Source: Mycolicibacterium stellerae (GTDB taxonomy: Bacteria; Actinomycetota; Actinomycetes; Mycobacteriales; Mycobacteriaceae). Taken from it: 64,000 nt of DNA. Below the pieces are notes generated by a model. That model worked only from the letters and a program-made list of their open reading frames with translations. It was not told the origin of the DNA and made no database searches. The DNA is taken from assembly GCF_003719305.1 (NCBI RefSeq), contig NZ_RARC01000001.1:62001-126000 (forward strand). Reading direction: 5' to 3'. Both the position numbers and the translations under genes were made by a program. Positions 46,018 to 54,696 of this stretch are shown here, one piece after another; position 1 is the stretch's first letter; each line of letters starts with the position of its first letter.

Positions 46018-46115
46018 GATGATTCCATCCTAATGGGACGCCCAAATTCACGTTTGGGCGCGAAAGTGCGAGTGCATCGCGCCATTTCGTCGATCTCGAC
46101 GCGGAGAGACGTGGG

Positions 46116-46760
46116 TCACTCGTCGAGCAGCGGCGGGTCGTCCTCGAGGTGCTTGAGCCCGTTCCAGCACAGGTTGACCAGATGCGCGGCGACGACTTCC
46201 TTCTTCGGCTCGCGCACATCGAGCCACCACTGCGCCGTCATCGACACCGACCCGACGAGCGCCTGGGCGTAAAGCGGCGCCATATCCGGGTCGAGGCCGC
46301 GGCGGGAGAAGTCGCCGGCCAGGATCGACGACACCTGATTCACGGCGTCGTTCAGCAGCGTCGAGTAGGTGCCCGACGTGATGGCCGCAGGCGAGTCACG
46401 GATGAGGATGCGGAACCCGTCGGTGCGCTCGTCGACGTAGGTCAGCAGGGCCAGCGTGACGCGCTCGATGCGCAGCCGCGACCGGTTGTTGGTCGTCCGC
46501 GTCAACGAGGAGGTGATGCCGTCGAGCAGTGCCGACATCTCCCGGTCGACCACCACCGCATAGAGGCCCTCCTTGCCGCCGAAATGCTCGTAGACGACCG
46601 GTTTGGAGACGTTGGCGCGCTGGGCGATCTCCTCGACCGAGGTGCCCTCGTAACCGCGCTGCGCGAACAACGACCGCGCGATGTCGATGAGCTGGTGACG
46701 CCGCTCAGCACCGGTCATTCGGGCGCGGGGTGCGCGCACTTCCTTGTCCGGTGCAGCCAC
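46116..46760 (-). CDS. TetR-family transcriptional regulator
   Basis: 214 residues from the GTG giving VAAPDKEVRAPRARMTGAERRHQ; upstream ATG (46790) or downstream ATG (MTGAERR) are alternatives. The TetR helix-turn-helix is RRHQLIDIARSLFAQRGYEGTSVEEIAQRANVSKPVVYEHFGGKEGLYAVVV. The ligand domain follows (RIERVTLALLTYVDERTDGFRILIRDSP). Corresponds to Rv1019 in position, between mfd and tRNA-Gln/glmU. Targets unknown. The much longer frame in this phase across glmU is antisense shadow. Confidence 0.88.
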   Translation of the reverse strand: MAAPDKEVRAPRARMTGAERRHQLIDIARSLFAQRGYEGTSVEEIAQRANVSKPVVYEHFGGKEGLYAVVVDREMSALLDGITSSLTRTTNNRSRLRIERVTLALLTYVDERTDGFRILIRDSPAAITSGTYSTLLNDAVNQVSSILAGDFSRRGLDPDMAPLYAQALVGSVSMTAQWWLDVREPKKEVVAAHLVNLCWNGLKHLEDDPPLLDE

Positions 46761-46804
46761 ACCTGTCAGCCTAGTTGCTTCGACTAGCATCACGAGTTGA
46801 TCAG

Positions 46805-46876
46805 TCCGTCGTGGTGTAATCGGCAGCACCTCTGATTTTGGTTCAGATAGTTCAGGTTCGAGTCCTGGCGACGGAG
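46805..46876 (+). tRNA. tRNA-Gln (anticodon UUG)
   Basis: Acceptor TCCGTCG pairs with CGACGGA, discriminator G. The anticodon stem TCTGA/TCAGA holds loop TTTTGGT with anticodon TTG. T arm CAGGTTCGAGTCCTG is regular. No encoded CCA. It lies 31 bp before glmU, the same place as in M. tuberculosis as I recall. Confidence 0.95.
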
Positions 46877-46907
46877 CTACGAGCGGATGAATCGATGAGG
46901 ACACCAC

Positions 46908-48407
46908 ATGACTGAGCACGGCCAATCCGCGGTCCTGGTGATGGCCGCAGGCGCCGGCACCCGGATGCGGTCGGACACCCCGAAGGTGCTGCACACCCTC
47001 GGCGGCCGCAGCATGCTGTCGCACGTCCTGTACTCGGCCACCAAGGTCGCCCCGCAGCACCTGGTGGTGGTGCTTGGCCATGACCGCGATCGCATCACTC
47101 CTGCCGTGACCGAGTTGGCCGAGACGCTTGGCCGCACGATCGACATCGCCGTCCAAGAGCAGCAGCGCGGCACCGGGCACGCCGTCGCCTGCGGGCTGAC
47201 CGCGCTGCCCGCCGACTTCGCGGGCACCGTCGTGGTGACGTCCGGGGACGTTCCATTGATGGACGCCGACACTCTTGCCGACCTCATCGACGCCCACAGC
47301 TCCGAAACCGCTGCGGCGACCGTGTTGACCACAACGCTTGCCGACCCGACGGGATACGGCCGGATCCTGCGCACCCAGGACCGCGAGGTCATCGGCATCG
47401 TGGAAGAGGCCGACGCCACCCCGTCGCAGCAGGCCATCGGCGAGGTCAATGCGGGCGTCTACGCGTTCGACATCGATGAGCTGCGCTCGGCGCTGGACCG
47501 ACTGCGGCCGCACAACGCCCAGCAAGAGCTCTACCTCACCGACGTCATCTCGATCATCCGGCAGGACGGCCGGATCGTGCGCGCCAAGCACGTCGACGAC
47601 GACGCGCTGGTGGCAGGCATCAACGACCGCGTCCAGCTGGCCGAGCTGGCCGCCGAGCTGAACCGCCGCATCGTGGCCGCCCACCAGCGCGCGGGCGTCA
47701 CCGTCGTCGACCCCGCGTCCACCTGGATCGACGTCGACGTGAGCGTCGGCCGCGACACCGTCATCCAGCCCGGCACCCAGCTGCTCGGCGCGACCCACAT
47801 CGGCGGCCGCTGCGAGATCGGCCCCGACACCACGCTCACCGACGTGACCGTCGGCGACGAAGCCACCGTGGTCCGCACGCACGGCTCGGCGTCGAGCATC
47901 GGCGACGGCGCCACCGTCGGCCCGTTCACCTATCTGCGGCCCGGCACGGTCCTTGGCGACGTCGGCAAGCTCGGGGCGTTCGTCGAGACCAAGAACGCCA
48001 CCCTTGGCACCGGCACCAAGGTGCCGCACCTGACCTACGTCGGCGATGCGGACATCGGCGAGCACAGCAATATCGGCGCGTCGAGCGTCTTCGTCAACTA
48101 CGACGGGGAGACCAAGCGGCGCACCACGATCGGGTCGCACGTGCGCACCGGCTCGGACACCATGTTCGTCGCTCCGGTCACCGTCGGCGACGGCGCCTAC
48201 ACCGGAGCGGGCACCGTGGTGCGTGACGACGTGCCGCCGGGTGCGCTCGCCGTGTCCGCAGGCCCGCAGCGCAATATCGAGGGTTGGGTGTCCCGCAAGC
48301 GACCGCATTCGGATGCGGCCGCCGCAGCGGCGGCGGCACTTGGCACGGCCGGGCGGACCAACGAAGCCGGCGAAGACGACAACCCCGAGGACGACGAAAC
48401 GACGTGA
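46908..48407 (+). CDS. glmU: Bifunctional UDP-N-acetylglucosamine pyrophosphorylase / glucosamine-1-phosphate acetyltransferase
   Basis: 499 residues. The N-terminal uridyltransferase has [21 protein letters not shown] at residues 9-29 and the UTP/GlcNAc-binding QQRGTGHAV near 85. The C-terminal left-handed beta-helix acetyltransferase has hexapeptide repeats from about 265 ([23 protein letters not shown] ... [27 protein letters not shown]), with the catalytic His/Asn in [26 protein letters not shown]. Makes UDP-GlcNAc for peptidoglycan and the arabinogalactan linker. The tail is Ala-rich then acidic. Operon with prsA downstream. Confidence 0.98.
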   Translation: MTEHGQSAVLVMAAGAGTRMRSDTPKVLHTLGGRSMLSHVLYSATKVAPQHLVVVLGHDRDRITPAVTELAETLGRTIDIAVQEQQRGTGHAVACGLTALPADFAGTVVVTSGDVPLMDADTLADLIDAHSSETAAATVLTTTLADPTGYGRILRTQDREVIGIVEEADATPSQQAIGEVNAGVYAFDIDELRSALDRLRPHNAQQELYLTDVISIIRQDGRIVRAKHVDDDALVAGINDRVQLAELAAELNRRIVAAHQRAGVTVVDPASTWIDVDVSVGRDTVIQPGTQLLGATHIGGRCEIGPDTTLTDVTVGDEATVVRTHGSASSIGDGATVGPFTYLRPGTVLGDVGKLGAFVETKNATLGTGTKVPHLTYVGDADIGEHSNIGASSVFVNYDGETKRRTTIGSHVRTGSDTMFVAPVTVGDGAYTGAGTVVRDDVPPGALAVSAGPQRNIEGWVSRKRPHSDAAAAAAAALGTAGRTNEAGEDDNPEDDETT

Positions 48408-48508
48408 GCCGGTCGCTTTCCGTTCTTGATCTGGCAACCCGGCCACGCGCGTCCAGCCGTGATACGTACGATGAGGCGACATCGATCCCCTACTGGCAAG
48501 GGCACACT

Positions 48509-49489
48509 GTGGGCACCGAGTGGACCGACAACCGCAAGAATTTGATGCTGTTCTCCGGTCGCGCGCACCCGGAACTCGCTGAACAGGTCGCCAAGGAACT
48601 CGACGTCCCGGTCACCGCGCAGACCGCACGCGACTTCGCCAACGGCGAGATCTTCGTCCGATTCGACGAATCGGTCCGCGGTTGCGACGCGTTCGTGCTG
48701 CAGAGCCATCCGGCGCCGCTGAACCACTGGCTGATGGAACAGCTGATCATGATCGACGCGCTCAAGCGCGGCAGCGCCAAGCGGATCACCGCGATCCTGC
48801 CGTTCTATCCGTATGCGCGTCAGGACAAGAAGCATCGCGGCCGCGAGCCGATCTCGGCACGACTGGTGGCCGACCTGCTCGAGACCGCGGGTGCCAACCG
48901 GATCCTGACCGTCGACCTGCACACCGACCAGATCCAGGGTTTCTTCGACGGCCCGGTCGACCACATGCGGGCGCAGAACCTGCTCACCGGCTACATCGCC
49001 GAGAACTATCCCAACGACGACATGGTCGTGGTGTCGCCGGATTCCGGTCGCGTCCGGGTGGCCGAGAAATGGGCCGACGCGCTGGGTGGCGTACCGCTGG
49101 CGTTCATCCACAAAACCCGCGACCCGCTGGTGCCCAACCAGGTCAAGAGCAACCGCGTTGTCGGTGACGTGCGGGGCAAGACCTGCATCCTGACCGACGA
49201 CATGATCGACACCGGCGGCACGATCGCAGGCGCGGTCAAGCTGCTGCACGAGGACGGCGCGAAGGACGTCATCATCGCCGCGACGCACGGCGTGCTGTCC
49301 GATCCCGCACCGCAACGGCTGGCCGACTGCGGCGCCCGCGAAGTGATCGTCACCAACACCCTGCCGATCGGCGAAGAAAAGCAGTTCCCGCAGCTGACGG
49401 TGTTGTCCATCGCGCCACTGCTGGCCAGCACTATCCGCGCGGTGTTCGAGAACGGTTCGGTGACAGGACTTTTCGACGGGTCGGCATAA
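48509..49489 (+). CDS. prsA: Ribose-phosphate pyrophosphokinase (PRPP synthetase)
   Basis: 326 residues from the GTG giving VGTEWTDNRKNLMLFSGRAHPELAE, matching the usual start and the M. tuberculosis length. Motifs: FANGEIFVRF, PFYPYARQDKKHRGREPISARL (ATP/Mg), VDLHTDQIQGFFDGPVDH, and the PRPP loop ILTDDMIDTGGTI near residue 230. It makes PRPP from ribose-5-phosphate and ATP for nucleotides, His and Trp, and for decaprenyl-phosphoryl-arabinose in mycobacteria. Frame upstream of the start overlaps glmU and is not coding. Confidence 0.97.
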   Translation: MGTEWTDNRKNLMLFSGRAHPELAEQVAKELDVPVTAQTARDFANGEIFVRFDESVRGCDAFVLQSHPAPLNHWLMEQLIMIDALKRGSAKRITAILPFYPYARQDKKHRGREPISARLVADLLETAGANRILTVDLHTDQIQGFFDGPVDHMRAQNLLTGYIAENYPNDDMVVVSPDSGRVRVAEKWADALGGVPLAFIHKTRDPLVPNQVKSNRVVGDVRGKTCILTDDMIDTGGTIAGAVKLLHEDGAKDVIIAATHGVLSDPAPQRLADCGAREVIVTNTLPIGEEKQFPQLTVLSIAPLLASTIRAVFENGSVTGLFDGSA

Positions 49490-49834
49490 GTGGCTGACTC
49501 GGTCATCTATCACAATCCCCGCTGCACGACCTCACGCAAGACGCTGGAGTTGTTGCGGGACAACGGCATCGAGCCGGACGTGATTCAGTATCTGAAGACG
49601 CCACCGTCGCGCGACGAACTGGTCAAGCTGATCAACGACGCCGGAATCGACGTCCGCACCGCGGTTCGCAAGCGTGAACCGCTGTACGCCGAACTGAACC
49701 TCGCCGACGCCGACGACGACGAACTGCTCGACGCGATGGCCGAGCATCCGATCCTGATCGAGCGGCCGTTCGTCGTCACGCCCAGAGGCACCCGGTTGGC
49801 CAGGCCTCTCGACTCGGTTCGCGAGATTCTGTGA
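49490..49834 (+). CDS. ArsC-family reductase (arsenate reductase-like)
   Basis: 114 residues from a GTG immediately after the prsA stop. The thioredoxin-fold ArsC pattern is VIYHNPRCTTSRKTLELLRDNGIEPDVIQYLKTPPSRDELVKLI, with the catalytic Cys in NPRCTTSRK (residue 12), then RPFVVTPRGTRLARP near the C-terminus with the conserved Arg. Glutaredoxin-dependent class, as in E. coli ArsC. Actual arsenate reduction is not assured, since many single-copy chromosomal members have other roles. It overlaps lpqT. Confidence 0.85.
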   Translation: MADSVIYHNPRCTTSRKTLELLRDNGIEPDVIQYLKTPPSRDELVKLINDAGIDVRTAVRKREPLYAELNLADADDDELLDAMAEHPILIERPFVVTPRGTRLARPLDSVREIL

Positions 49835-50481
49835 CCCGTCACCGCATCGCGGCGACACTGGCGTTGCTGGCCGTGACCGCGGCGGGCTGCGGCGCGAAGT
49901 CGCCCGACTATACGACGCTGCTGACCACCACCACGAGCCCGAAGCCGACGACCTCGACCGAGGCGCCCGTTCCTATCTCGCAGTATCTGGAAAACGCGGG
50001 CGTCGTCGGACAACCCGTCGCCCCCGACAAACTGACCGACCTCACGGTGACGATGCCCAAGCCGAAAGGCTGGGAGCAGTACAGCAATCCGCGGTTCGCG
50101 CCGGGCACGCGCGTCATCGCCAAGGGTGACACCTATCCGACCGCGATGTTGCTCGTGTTCCAACTCAGCGGCGCCGACTTCGACCCCAAGAAGGCCCTCG
50201 AACACGCCAACGCCGACGCCGAACTGTCGGAGAATTTCAAGCAGCTCAACGCGTCGAGCAACGACTTCAAGGGCTTCCCGTCGTCGATGATCGAGGGCAG
50301 CTACGACCTCAACGGCAAGCGGATGCACAGCTACAACCGGATCGTCATCGCCACCGGGCCGCCGCCTGCCAAACAGCGCTACCTGGTTCAGTTCACCGTG
50401 ACCGGCTACGCAGACAAGGCGCAGGCCGAGGCCCCCGACATCGAGGCGATCATCGCCGGCTTCAACGTCGCCAAGAAATAG
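49831..50481 (+). CDS. lpqT: LpqT-type lipoprotein
   Basis: 216 residues from GTG, overlapping the ArsC-family gene stop. The signal peptide ends in the lipobox TAAGC (Cys about 20). A Thr/Pro-rich linker (TTTTSPKPTTSTEAPVP) precedes the LpqN/LpqT fold (LTVTMPKPKGWEQYSNPRFAPGTRVIAK; AMLLVFQLSGADFDPKKALEHANADA; KQRYLVQFTVTGYADKAQAEAPDIEAIIAGF). It is displayed on the outer face of the cell membrane and corresponds to Rv1016c. Function not established beyond possible trafficking roles of the related LpqN. Confidence 0.9.
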   Translation: MTRHRIAATLALLAVTAAGCGAKSPDYTTLLTTTTSPKPTTSTEAPVPISQYLENAGVVGQPVAPDKLTDLTVTMPKPKGWEQYSNPRFAPGTRVIAKGDTYPTAMLLVFQLSGADFDPKKALEHANADAELSENFKQLNASSNDFKGFPSSMIEGSYDLNGKRMHSYNRIVIATGPPPAKQRYLVQFTVTGYADKAQAEAPDIEAIIAGFNVAKK

Positions 50482-50547
50482 TGCCCGCCCCCGCGCGACT
50501 AGGGTGGCTGGAATGAGCGAAGCTTGCGAGCGAATCATCGGTACCGA

Positions 50548-51417
50548 ATGAGTGGATGGACCGCCGCCGACCTGCCGTCCTTCGCCGGACGCACCGTCAT
50601 CGTCACGGGCGCCAACAGCGGCCTCGGCGAGGTGACCGCGCGCGAACTGGCGCGTGTCGGGGCCAAGGTGATTCTGGCCTGCCGCAACACCGGCAAGGGC
50701 GATGCGGCCGCCGCGGGCATGACGGGTGACGTCGAGGTGCGCAAGCTCGACCTGCAGGACCTGGCCTCGGTGCGTGCGTTCGCCGACGGTGTCGACGCCG
50801 TCGATGTGCTCGTCAACAACGCGGGCATCATGGCCGTGCCGTTCGCGCTCACCGCTGACGGGTTCGAGAGCCAGATCGGCACCAACCACCTTGGCCACTT
50901 CGCGCTGACCAACCTGCTGCTGCCCAAGATCACCGACCGTGTGGTGACGGTGTCGTCGGGCCTGCACCTGATCGGCTACATCAGCCTCACAGACCTCAAC
51001 TGGAAGTCGCGGCCCTATTTCGCGTGGCCGGCCTACGGCCAGTCGAAGCTGGCCAACCTGCTGTTCACCAGCGAACTGCAGCGCCGGCTGGCGGCCGCCG
51101 GGTCACCGCTGAAGGCGCATGCCGCCCACCCCGGCTACTCCGAGACCAATCTGCAGGGCAATACGGGCAACCCCGTCGGCACCAAGTTGATCAACTTCGT
51201 CACCCCGCTGGTCGGCACGGATGCCGATTTCGGTGCCAGGCAGACGCTTTATGCGGCGTCGCAGGACCTGCCCGGCGACAGCTTCATCGGTCCACGGTTC
51301 GCCATGCGCGGGCCGTCCGGGCCGACGTTCCGCAGCCCGCTGGCGCATGACGCAAAGAAAGCCGCCGCCCTTTGGGACCTGTCTGAGCAGCTCACAGACA
51401 CCAAATTCGCACTCTGA
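50548..51417 (+). CDS. Short-chain dehydrogenase/reductase
   Basis: 289 residues from the ATG giving MSGWTAADLPSFAGRTVIVTGANSG. Rossmann TGANSGLG at residues 20-27, NNAGIMAVP near 92, GTNHLGHFALTNLL, a Ser (VSSGLHL) and the catalytic YGQSK near 167. This atypical/classical SDR of about 290 residues resembles the retinol-dehydrogenase/oxidoreductase group common in mycobacteria. It lies between lpqT and rplY, which are adjacent in M. tuberculosis by memory. Substrate unknown. Confidence 0.88.
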   Translation: MSGWTAADLPSFAGRTVIVTGANSGLGEVTARELARVGAKVILACRNTGKGDAAAAGMTGDVEVRKLDLQDLASVRAFADGVDAVDVLVNNAGIMAVPFALTADGFESQIGTNHLGHFALTNLLLPKITDRVVTVSSGLHLIGYISLTDLNWKSRPYFAWPAYGQSKLANLLFTSELQRRLAAAGSPLKAHAAHPGYSETNLQGNTGNPVGTKLINFVTPLVGTDADFGARQTLYAASQDLPGDSFIGPRFAMRGPSGPTFRSPLAHDAKKAAALWDLSEQLTDTKFAL

Positions 51418-51454
51418 GGCCCTGATCGGATAATCTGGGCTGGCTCACGGCGAG

Positions 51455-51470
51455 GGTGGCAGATGCCACC
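51455..51470 (+). promoter_or_regulatory. Perfect 7-bp hairpin/palindrome in the rplY leader
   Basis: GGTGGCA-GA-TGCCACC, 78 bp before the rplY start. As DNA it is a 16-bp dyad suited to a dimeric regulator; as RNA it would form a tight stem in the leader. No T-run follows. Confidence 0.5.
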
Positions 51471-51548
51471 GTTATCGACGGGACACGCAAGTGAAGTTGC
51501 GACCCTGGCCGTGGAATCAATGACCGGCGTTAGAGGAGCAACATTCCA

Positions 51549-52238
51549 ATGGCCAAGACCGCGGCCCGTAGAGAGAACAAACTGACCGCTGCCGTGCGCA
51601 CCGAGACCGGCAAGGGCGCGTCGCGCCGCGCACGCCGCGCAGGCCAGATCCCGGCCGTGCTCTACGGCCACGGCTCCGACCCGCAGCATCTGCTGCTGTC
51701 CAGCCATGACTTCGCCGCGGTGCTCCGGCACTCCGGCACCAACGCAGTCCTCACGCTCGACATCGACGGCAAGGAGCAGCTGGCACTGACCAAGGCGCTG
51801 GAGATCCATCCGATCAAGCGCAACATCCAGCACGCCGACCTGCTGGTGGTCCGTCGCGGCGAGAAGGTCACCGTCGAGGTCAACGTCATCGTCGAGGGCG
51901 AGGCGATCCCCGGCACCCTGGTCACCCAGGACAGCAACACCGTGGAGATCGAGGCCGACGTGCAGGCGATCCCCGAGCAGCTCGTCCTGTCGGTCGAGGG
52001 CGCCGACGTCGGCACGCAGTTCGCCGCGGGTTCGATCGAACTGCCCGACGGTGTGTCGCTGGTGTCGGATCCCGAGATGCTTGTCGTCAACGTCGTTGCC
52101 GCCCCGACCGCCGAGGACCTCGAGGCCGAGGGTGCGGGCGAGGTTGTCGAGGGTGAAGGCGCGGCCGAGGGCGCAGAGGATGCCGAGGGCGGCGAAGGTG
52201 GCGAGGAATCATCCGCCTCCGACGACTCCTCCGAGTAA
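51549..52238 (+). CDS. rplY: 50S ribosomal protein L25 / general stress protein Ctc
   Basis: 229 residues with AGAGGAGC upstream. The L25 N-terminal 5S-rRNA-binding domain has [26 protein letters not shown] near residue 18 and [21 protein letters not shown]. The longer CTC-type beta domain follows to about residue 190. The tail is strongly acidic Glu/Gly/Ala ([20 protein letters not shown]). It binds the central protuberance 5S rRNA. pth follows after 20 bp, the usual rplY-pth pair. Confidence 0.96.
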   Translation: MAKTAARRENKLTAAVRTETGKGASRRARRAGQIPAVLYGHGSDPQHLLLSSHDFAAVLRHSGTNAVLTLDIDGKEQLALTKALEIHPIKRNIQHADLLVVRRGEKVTVEVNVIVEGEAIPGTLVTQDSNTVEIEADVQAIPEQLVLSVEGADVGTQFAAGSIELPDGVSLVSDPEMLVVNVVAAPTAEDLEAEGAGEVVEGEGAAEGAEDAEGGEGGEESSASDDSSE

Positions 52239-52258
52239 CTGGCGGACCCCCACCCGAC

Positions 52259-52870
52259 ATGGACAGAGAGCCATCCCCCTTCCCTTCGGGGGGGAGGGGC
52301 CCCCATCTGGTGGTGGGCCTGGGCAATCCCGGGCCCAACTACGCCACCACGCGGCACAACCTCGGCTTCATGGTTGCCGACCTCCTCGCCGAGCGCATGG
52401 GCGAGAAGTTCAAGGTGCACAAGAAGTCCGGCGCCGAGGTCGTCACCGGCAGGCTGGCCGGCCGGTCGGTGGTGCTGGCCAAACCGCGCGTCTACATGAA
52501 CGAGTCGGGCCGCCAGGTCGGGCCGCTGTCGAAGTTCTACTCCGTGCCGCCCGCCGATGTGGTGATCGTCCATGACGAGCTCGACATCGACTTCGGCAAG
52601 ATTCGACTGAAGTTCGGCGGCGGCGTCGCGGGCCACAATGGCCTGCGCTCGGTGTCATCGGCGTTGGGCACCAGCGACTTTCAACGGGTCCGCATCGGCA
52701 TCGGCCGTCCGCCGGGCCAGAAGTCGGGGGCCTCGTTCGTGCTGGAGAACTTCAGCAAGGCCGAACGGCCCGAAGTTCCTGTGATCTGCGAGCAGGCCGC
52801 CGATGCGACCGAATTGCTGATCGCCCATGGCCTCGAACCGGCCCAGAACACCGTCCACGCCTGGGGCTGA
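52259..52870 (+). CDS. pth: Peptidyl-tRNA hydrolase
   Basis: 203 residues from ATG. It releases tRNA from peptidyl-tRNA dropped during translation. Catalytic His is in [14 protein letters not shown], the Asn in YMNESG, and the Asp in [31 protein letters not shown]. The core starts at LVVGLGNPG (residues 17-25). Residues 6-16 ([11 protein letters not shown]) are encoded by a GC-rich repeat, making the N-terminus about 11 residues longer than M. tuberculosis Pth as I recall it. Alternatively translation starts at a GTG just before VVGLGNPG, leaving the repeat in the leader. Confidence 0.95.
   Translation: MDREPSPFPSGGRGPHLVVGLGNPGPNYATTRHNLGFMVADLLAERMGEKFKVHKKSGAEVVTGRLAGRSVVLAKPRVYMNESGRQVGPLSKFYSVPPADVVIVHDELDIDFGKIRLKFGGGVAGHNGLRSVSSALGTSDFQRVRIGIGRPPGQKSGASFVLENFSKAERPEVPVICEQAADATELLIAHGLEPAQNTVHAWG
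52274..52305 (-). repeat. GC-rich palindromic repeat, copy 2 (5' end of pth)
   Basis: On the minus strand: TGGGGGCCCCTCCC, a short C/G spacer, and GGGGGA. It is the same layout as the copy in mfd. It can fold into a stem (CCCCTTCCC against GGGAGGGG) directly over the first codons of pth. Confidence 0.55.
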
Positions 52871-52884
52871 TTTCCGCTCGGTGC

Positions 52885-53919
52885 TCAGCGGCCGCTGATC
52901 CCACTGTCCACCACCTTGACCTGCTTGTGCGGAAAGCGGCGCTCGGCGTGTTCTTTGGCGGCCGAATTCGGCAGCACGTAGAGCGTCTCCTTCTTGGCCT
53001 GAAGGGGTTTGAGCACCAGATCCATGAAACCCTTGCGGTCGTCGAGGTACGGCTCGATGACCTCTTCGCCCGCGGGGCACACCGCGAGGCAGTACGCCGC
53101 CTTGTAATTCGCCTTGAACGACAGGCTCTGCCACATCGAGGCGTTCTCGGAATCGCTTACCCGCGAACGGAAGTCGGCGGCATCCTCGCTGTCGGCGATG
53201 GTCTGCGCCCAGTCGGTGAACCCGCCCATGAACTCACGGTAGTTGTGCACCGAACATGCGACGAAGTCGAAGTCGCCGTTCTTCTTGATCGCGCCGACGG
53301 GGCAGGCCGCCACGCAAAGCTTGCATTCCAGGCACGGCGAATAGTCAAGCGGTTCACCATAGCTGGTGACCGGGGCGTCGACCAGAACGGTGCCGAGCAG
53401 AATGAAGTTGCCGAACCGCGGATGGATCACGTTGCGGTGGATGCCCATCACCCCGAGGCCCGACGCGACCGCGACGGGCTTGTGGGCGACCACCCAGATG
53501 CGACCGGGAAACCGGTCCATCTCCATCGGGAACGACATCGACGGGTTGATCGCCCGATGGCCGGCGTCCTGCAATGCCCTGGTGATCCGGTGCGCCGCCT
53601 CGTTCATGATCTCGCCGCTGCGGTGGAATTCTTGATTGGCGACGCTGCGCGCCGTCGACCGGACGTTGTCGCGGTTCATCTTGACCACGAGCGATATGTA
53701 GCTGCGCGTCCCCGGCAGCGCCGCGTCGACGTGTTCGCGTTCGGAAGCGAGATCAGGGTTGTCGACGGAGGCGAACGCGACGTCGTCGGCTCCGGCGTCG
53801 AGACAAACCTGACGCAACCAGTCGGCGTCGATGACGCCCGGTTTCCGGCGTTCGCGTGATGCCACCTTGCGGACCGTCGGGTGATCGGCGATCCGGGCCG
53901 GCAGGTGTTCGGTCGTCAT
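52885..53919 (-). CDS. 4Fe-4S dicluster protein, epoxyqueuosine-reductase-like
   Basis: 344 residues from the ATG giving MTTEHLPARIADHPTVRKVA. The N-terminal half contains the QueG-like dehalogenase-type pattern (ADDVAFASVDNPDL; SYISLVVKMNRDNVRS; GLGVMGIHRNVIHPRFGNFILLGTVLVDAPVTS). The ferredoxin part has CLECKLCVAACPVGAI (about 205-220) with a later Cys set (FVACSVHNY; CLAVCPAG). Together they suggest two [4Fe-4S] clusters. True QueG binds a cobamide; whether this one does is unknown. Likely an electron-transfer or reductive enzyme of the cytosol. Confidence 0.78.
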   Translation of the reverse strand: MTTEHLPARIADHPTVRKVASRERRKPGVIDADWLRQVCLDAGADDVAFASVDNPDLASEREHVDAALPGTRSYISLVVKMNRDNVRSTARSVANQEFHRSGEIMNEAAHRITRALQDAGHRAINPSMSFPMEMDRFPGRIWVVAHKPVAVASGLGVMGIHRNVIHPRFGNFILLGTVLVDAPVTSYGEPLDYSPCLECKLCVAACPVGAIKKNGDFDFVACSVHNYREFMGGFTDWAQTIADSEDAADFRSRVSDSENASMWQSLSFKANYKAAYCLAVCPAGEEVIEPYLDDRKGFMDLVLKPLQAKKETLYVLPNSAAKEHAERRFPHKQVKVVDSGISGR

Positions 53920-54034
53920 GCTGAGTATAGTACACAATACTCAGAGTCACACCCGTGTTAAGAACCGCACGCGGGGCGTAAAGGAACCGTTCGGATGTCG
54001 CGCAGGACGGTTCGACCGGCGTACACCCGAAGGT

Positions 54035-54595
54035 ATGCAAGAGGACACACAGAATCGCCCCGGTCGGCTCCAGCGCTGGTGTGGCCAGTTGCTCGACGGC
54101 GAGAACCGGTGGGGATTCGTTCGCATCCAGGTCGACCGCTTCGGCGTGACGCGCTACCGCCTGGTGGTTTACCCACCCGGCATCAGCGATGTGGAGCGTC
54201 GTCGGCTCCGCGTCTGGCGCGGCGCGCCGATCTGGGGAGCGGCGCTGTGGGTGCTGTCGGAGATCTTTCTTCAGCAGCTGATCGGATCGTGGACCGCCCT
54301 TGCGGTGTGCACCGGCGGCGTTTTGGCGTTGGCCGGCGTCGCGATGGCGAAGGCGGGCGAAGCGCGCTCGATGGTCCGCTCGATGGGCGTGGTCACGATG
54401 CCCGGGCTCACCGAGGTCACGACCATGCAATCGCGCGAGGCGCTTCTGGCGATGGCCATGGCCTTGACGGCCGCCGACGAACGAGTCGACGAAAAGCGAA
54501 TGTCACCGCTCGACCACGAGGCATTGTGGTGGCAGGTGTACGAGAAGCTAGCGCCGGCCGCGGCAGTCACGAGCGTCCGCAAAATGTCGCACTAG
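54035..54595 (+). CDS. DUF6611-like mycobacterial membrane protein
   Basis: 186 residues from the ATG giving MQEDTQNRPGRLQRWC. The soluble N-terminus (GENRWGFVRIQVDRFGVTRYRLVVYPPGISDVERRRLRVWRG) is followed by two membrane helices (PIWGAALWVLSEIFLQQLIG and ALAVCTGGVLALAGVAMA). The cytoplasmic C-terminus has TMQSREALLAMAMALTAADERVD. The pattern matches the mycobacterial DUF6611 group as I recall; function unknown. Upstream, a divergent promoter gap of about 115 bp separates it from the 4Fe-4S gene. Convergent with the FadD-like gene. Confidence 0.65.
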   Translation: MQEDTQNRPGRLQRWCGQLLDGENRWGFVRIQVDRFGVTRYRLVVYPPGISDVERRRLRVWRGAPIWGAALWVLSEIFLQQLIGSWTALAVCTGGVLALAGVAMAKAGEARSMVRSMGVVTMPGLTEVTTMQSREALLAMAMALTAADERVDEKRMSPLDHEALWWQVYEKLAPAAAVTSVRKMSH

Positions 54596-54620
54596 GGCGG
54601 CGTGTCGCGGTACAAACACG

Positions 54621-54696
54621 GTCCCCCTTGCACGCGGGGCGGGGGTTCCCCCGGTGTCACGAGGGGGAGTGCCCCCAGCTCGCGGTGCAAGGGGAC
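54621..54696. terminator. Complex hairpin between convergent genes, with repeat copy 3
   Basis: Outer arms GTCCCCCTTGCAC (54621-54633) and GTGCAAGGGGAC (54685-54696) pair with a single extra C. Inside are two more GC stems. Minus-strand 54677-54647 reads TGGGGGCACTCCCCC ... GGGGGA, the third copy of the repeat seen in mfd and pth. Position between convergent stops makes a bidirectional terminator likely; there is no T-run. Confidence 0.65.

Noticed and set aside
46761..48482. Very long minus-strand open frame opposite glmU, in phase with the TetR gene
   Set aside because: Its composition is Gly/Arg/Asp-rich antisense of glmU without any domain; only the last ~214 codons (46116-46760) are a real TetR protein.
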